14,699 bases of DNA from RGIG8775 sp045587785. Its GTDB lineage: Bacteria > Bacillota > Clostridia > Oscillospirales > CAG-272. Positions 14,390 through 14,699 of this stretch are shown piece by piece. The notes beneath the pieces are model-generated. The model was not told the origin of the DNA. It saw only the letters and a program-made list of their open reading frames with translations, and did no database searches. Numbering within the stretch: position 1 is the stretch's first letter; every line of letters starts with the position of its first letter. The stretch is taken from the NCBI GenBank assembly GCA_045587785.1, contig JAZNDA010000048.1, positions 1 to 14,699 on the forward strand, in the 5' to 3' direction. A program made the position numbers and the translations under genes.

Positions 14390-14457
14390 CGGCAATCAAA
14401 AGACACAAGCAGACTTATGCCCTTTGATTGCCGCCAAACTCCCCCAGGGGAGTTTGG
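14390..14457 (-). other. Two hairpins between the right-end genes
   Basis: In the 125-nt gap, CGGCAATCAAA (14390-14400) can pair with TTTGATTGCCG (14423-14433). Next to it, CCAAACTCCC (14434-14443) pairs with GGGAGTTTGG (14448-14457). Neither is followed by a T-run on the minus strand, so these are more likely mRNA-processing or stability structures, or attenuators between co-transcribed genes, than terminators. Confidence 0.5.
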
Positions 14458-14471
14458 GAGCTTGGGGGAAC

Positions 14472-14699
14472 TTATTTTTTGTTGTAAGTAACGGTTACGC
14501 CGTCGTGTGTTGCCGTACCGTAAACACCCTGACCGCCGCCGAAGAGCTGGTCAAAGGTAAGCAGAATGTTATGGTCTTCACCATCGTTATGAACGTGGTT
14601 GTCGTCTACTGCCTTGTTGCCATTCGCATCTGTGGCTACGCCGTAACGGGGGTTGAAGTAGGGGGCACTTTGACCGCAGGCATTACCGGCCTGTACTCT
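14472..14699 (-). CDS. C-terminal end of an unidentified protein (partial)
   Basis: An open minus-strand frame enters from the right edge and runs 75 codons to a TAA at 14472-14474. It is rich in Gly, Asn, Asp and aromatic residues (for example SAPYFNPRYGV, HNILLTFDQLFGGGQGVYG) and ends in DGVTVTYNKK. This composition suits an extracellular beta-rich protein. Lying immediately upstream of the SipW-type gene in the same direction, it may be part of the same surface-protein operon, but the family is not recognised and the N-terminus is outside the window. Confidence 0.6.
   Translation of the reverse strand, partial: RVQAGNACGQSAPYFNPRYGVATDANGNKAVDDNHVHNDGEDHNILLTFDQLFGGGQGVYGTATHDGVTVTYNKK

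Noticed and set aside
12478..14505. Shared 13-mer GGTTACGCCGTCG at 12478-12490 and 14493-14505
   Set aside because: A repeat of this length is expected by chance about once in a window this size, and the flanks do not match. Both merely encode DGVT on the minus strand.

Overview
The window looks like a chromosomal stretch from an anaerobic, endospore-forming member of the Clostridia with intermediate GC content. The grounds are a sigma-K gene that keeps its pro-sequence, a biotin-dependent sodium-pump decarboxylase operon, Firmicutes-type ribosome binding sites (GGAGG and variants), sharp TTGACA/TATAAT promoters, and a SipW-type surface-protein gene. No rRNA, tRNA, CRISPR array or intact insertion sequence was seen. 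The exact family cannot be fixed from the sequence alone.

Layout from left to right. Positions 2-145 (+) hold the last 47 codons of an unrecognised protein. It converges on a minus-strand pair, an RluA-type pseudouridine synthase followed by a Wzx-like polysaccharide flippase (2248 down to 149). A divergent promoter region (2249-2404) drives that pair and a plus-strand ion-transporter-superfamily permease (2405-3508). The convergent gap 3509-3765 contains a 136-bp structured, MITE-like element and the terminator of a minus-strand XRE regulator (3766-4524).

The centre (9528 down to 4726) is a five-gene minus-strand operon. In order of transcription it encodes a 12S/MmdA-like carboxyltransferase, an OadG-like gamma subunit, a biotin carrier, the OadB-type Na+-translocating beta subunit and a 5S/OadA-type carboxyltransferase. 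A strong promoter lies at 9612-9640 and tandem hairpins end the operon at 4648-4716. Both classes of carboxyltransferase are therefore encoded with one biotin carrier and one membrane pump. This suggests a complex that can either transcarboxylate between a CoA thioester and pyruvate/oxaloacetate or decarboxylate and export Na+.

Next come htpG (Hsp90), a lipoprotein with a C-terminal His/Cys motif preceded by a leader of about 225 nt, and sigK, whose promoter carries sigma-E/sigma-K-like and SpoIIID-like signals. The right end is a minus-strand surface-protein region: the 3' end of an unidentified protein, a protein with a SipW-cognate/CalY-type N-terminus whose start is a TTG with a strong RBS, and, 2 nt after its stop, a 43-codon ORF. 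That ORF resembles the N-terminus of phage-type AP2/HNH proteins and ends just before a compact inverted-repeat/terminator element.

The items most worth follow-up are the double-carboxyltransferase operon with its divergent 12S-like subunit, the two structured intergenic elements, the truncated HNH-like ORF, and the long leader of the lipoprotein gene. I saw no clear evidence of a wholly new multi-gene defence or mobile system.
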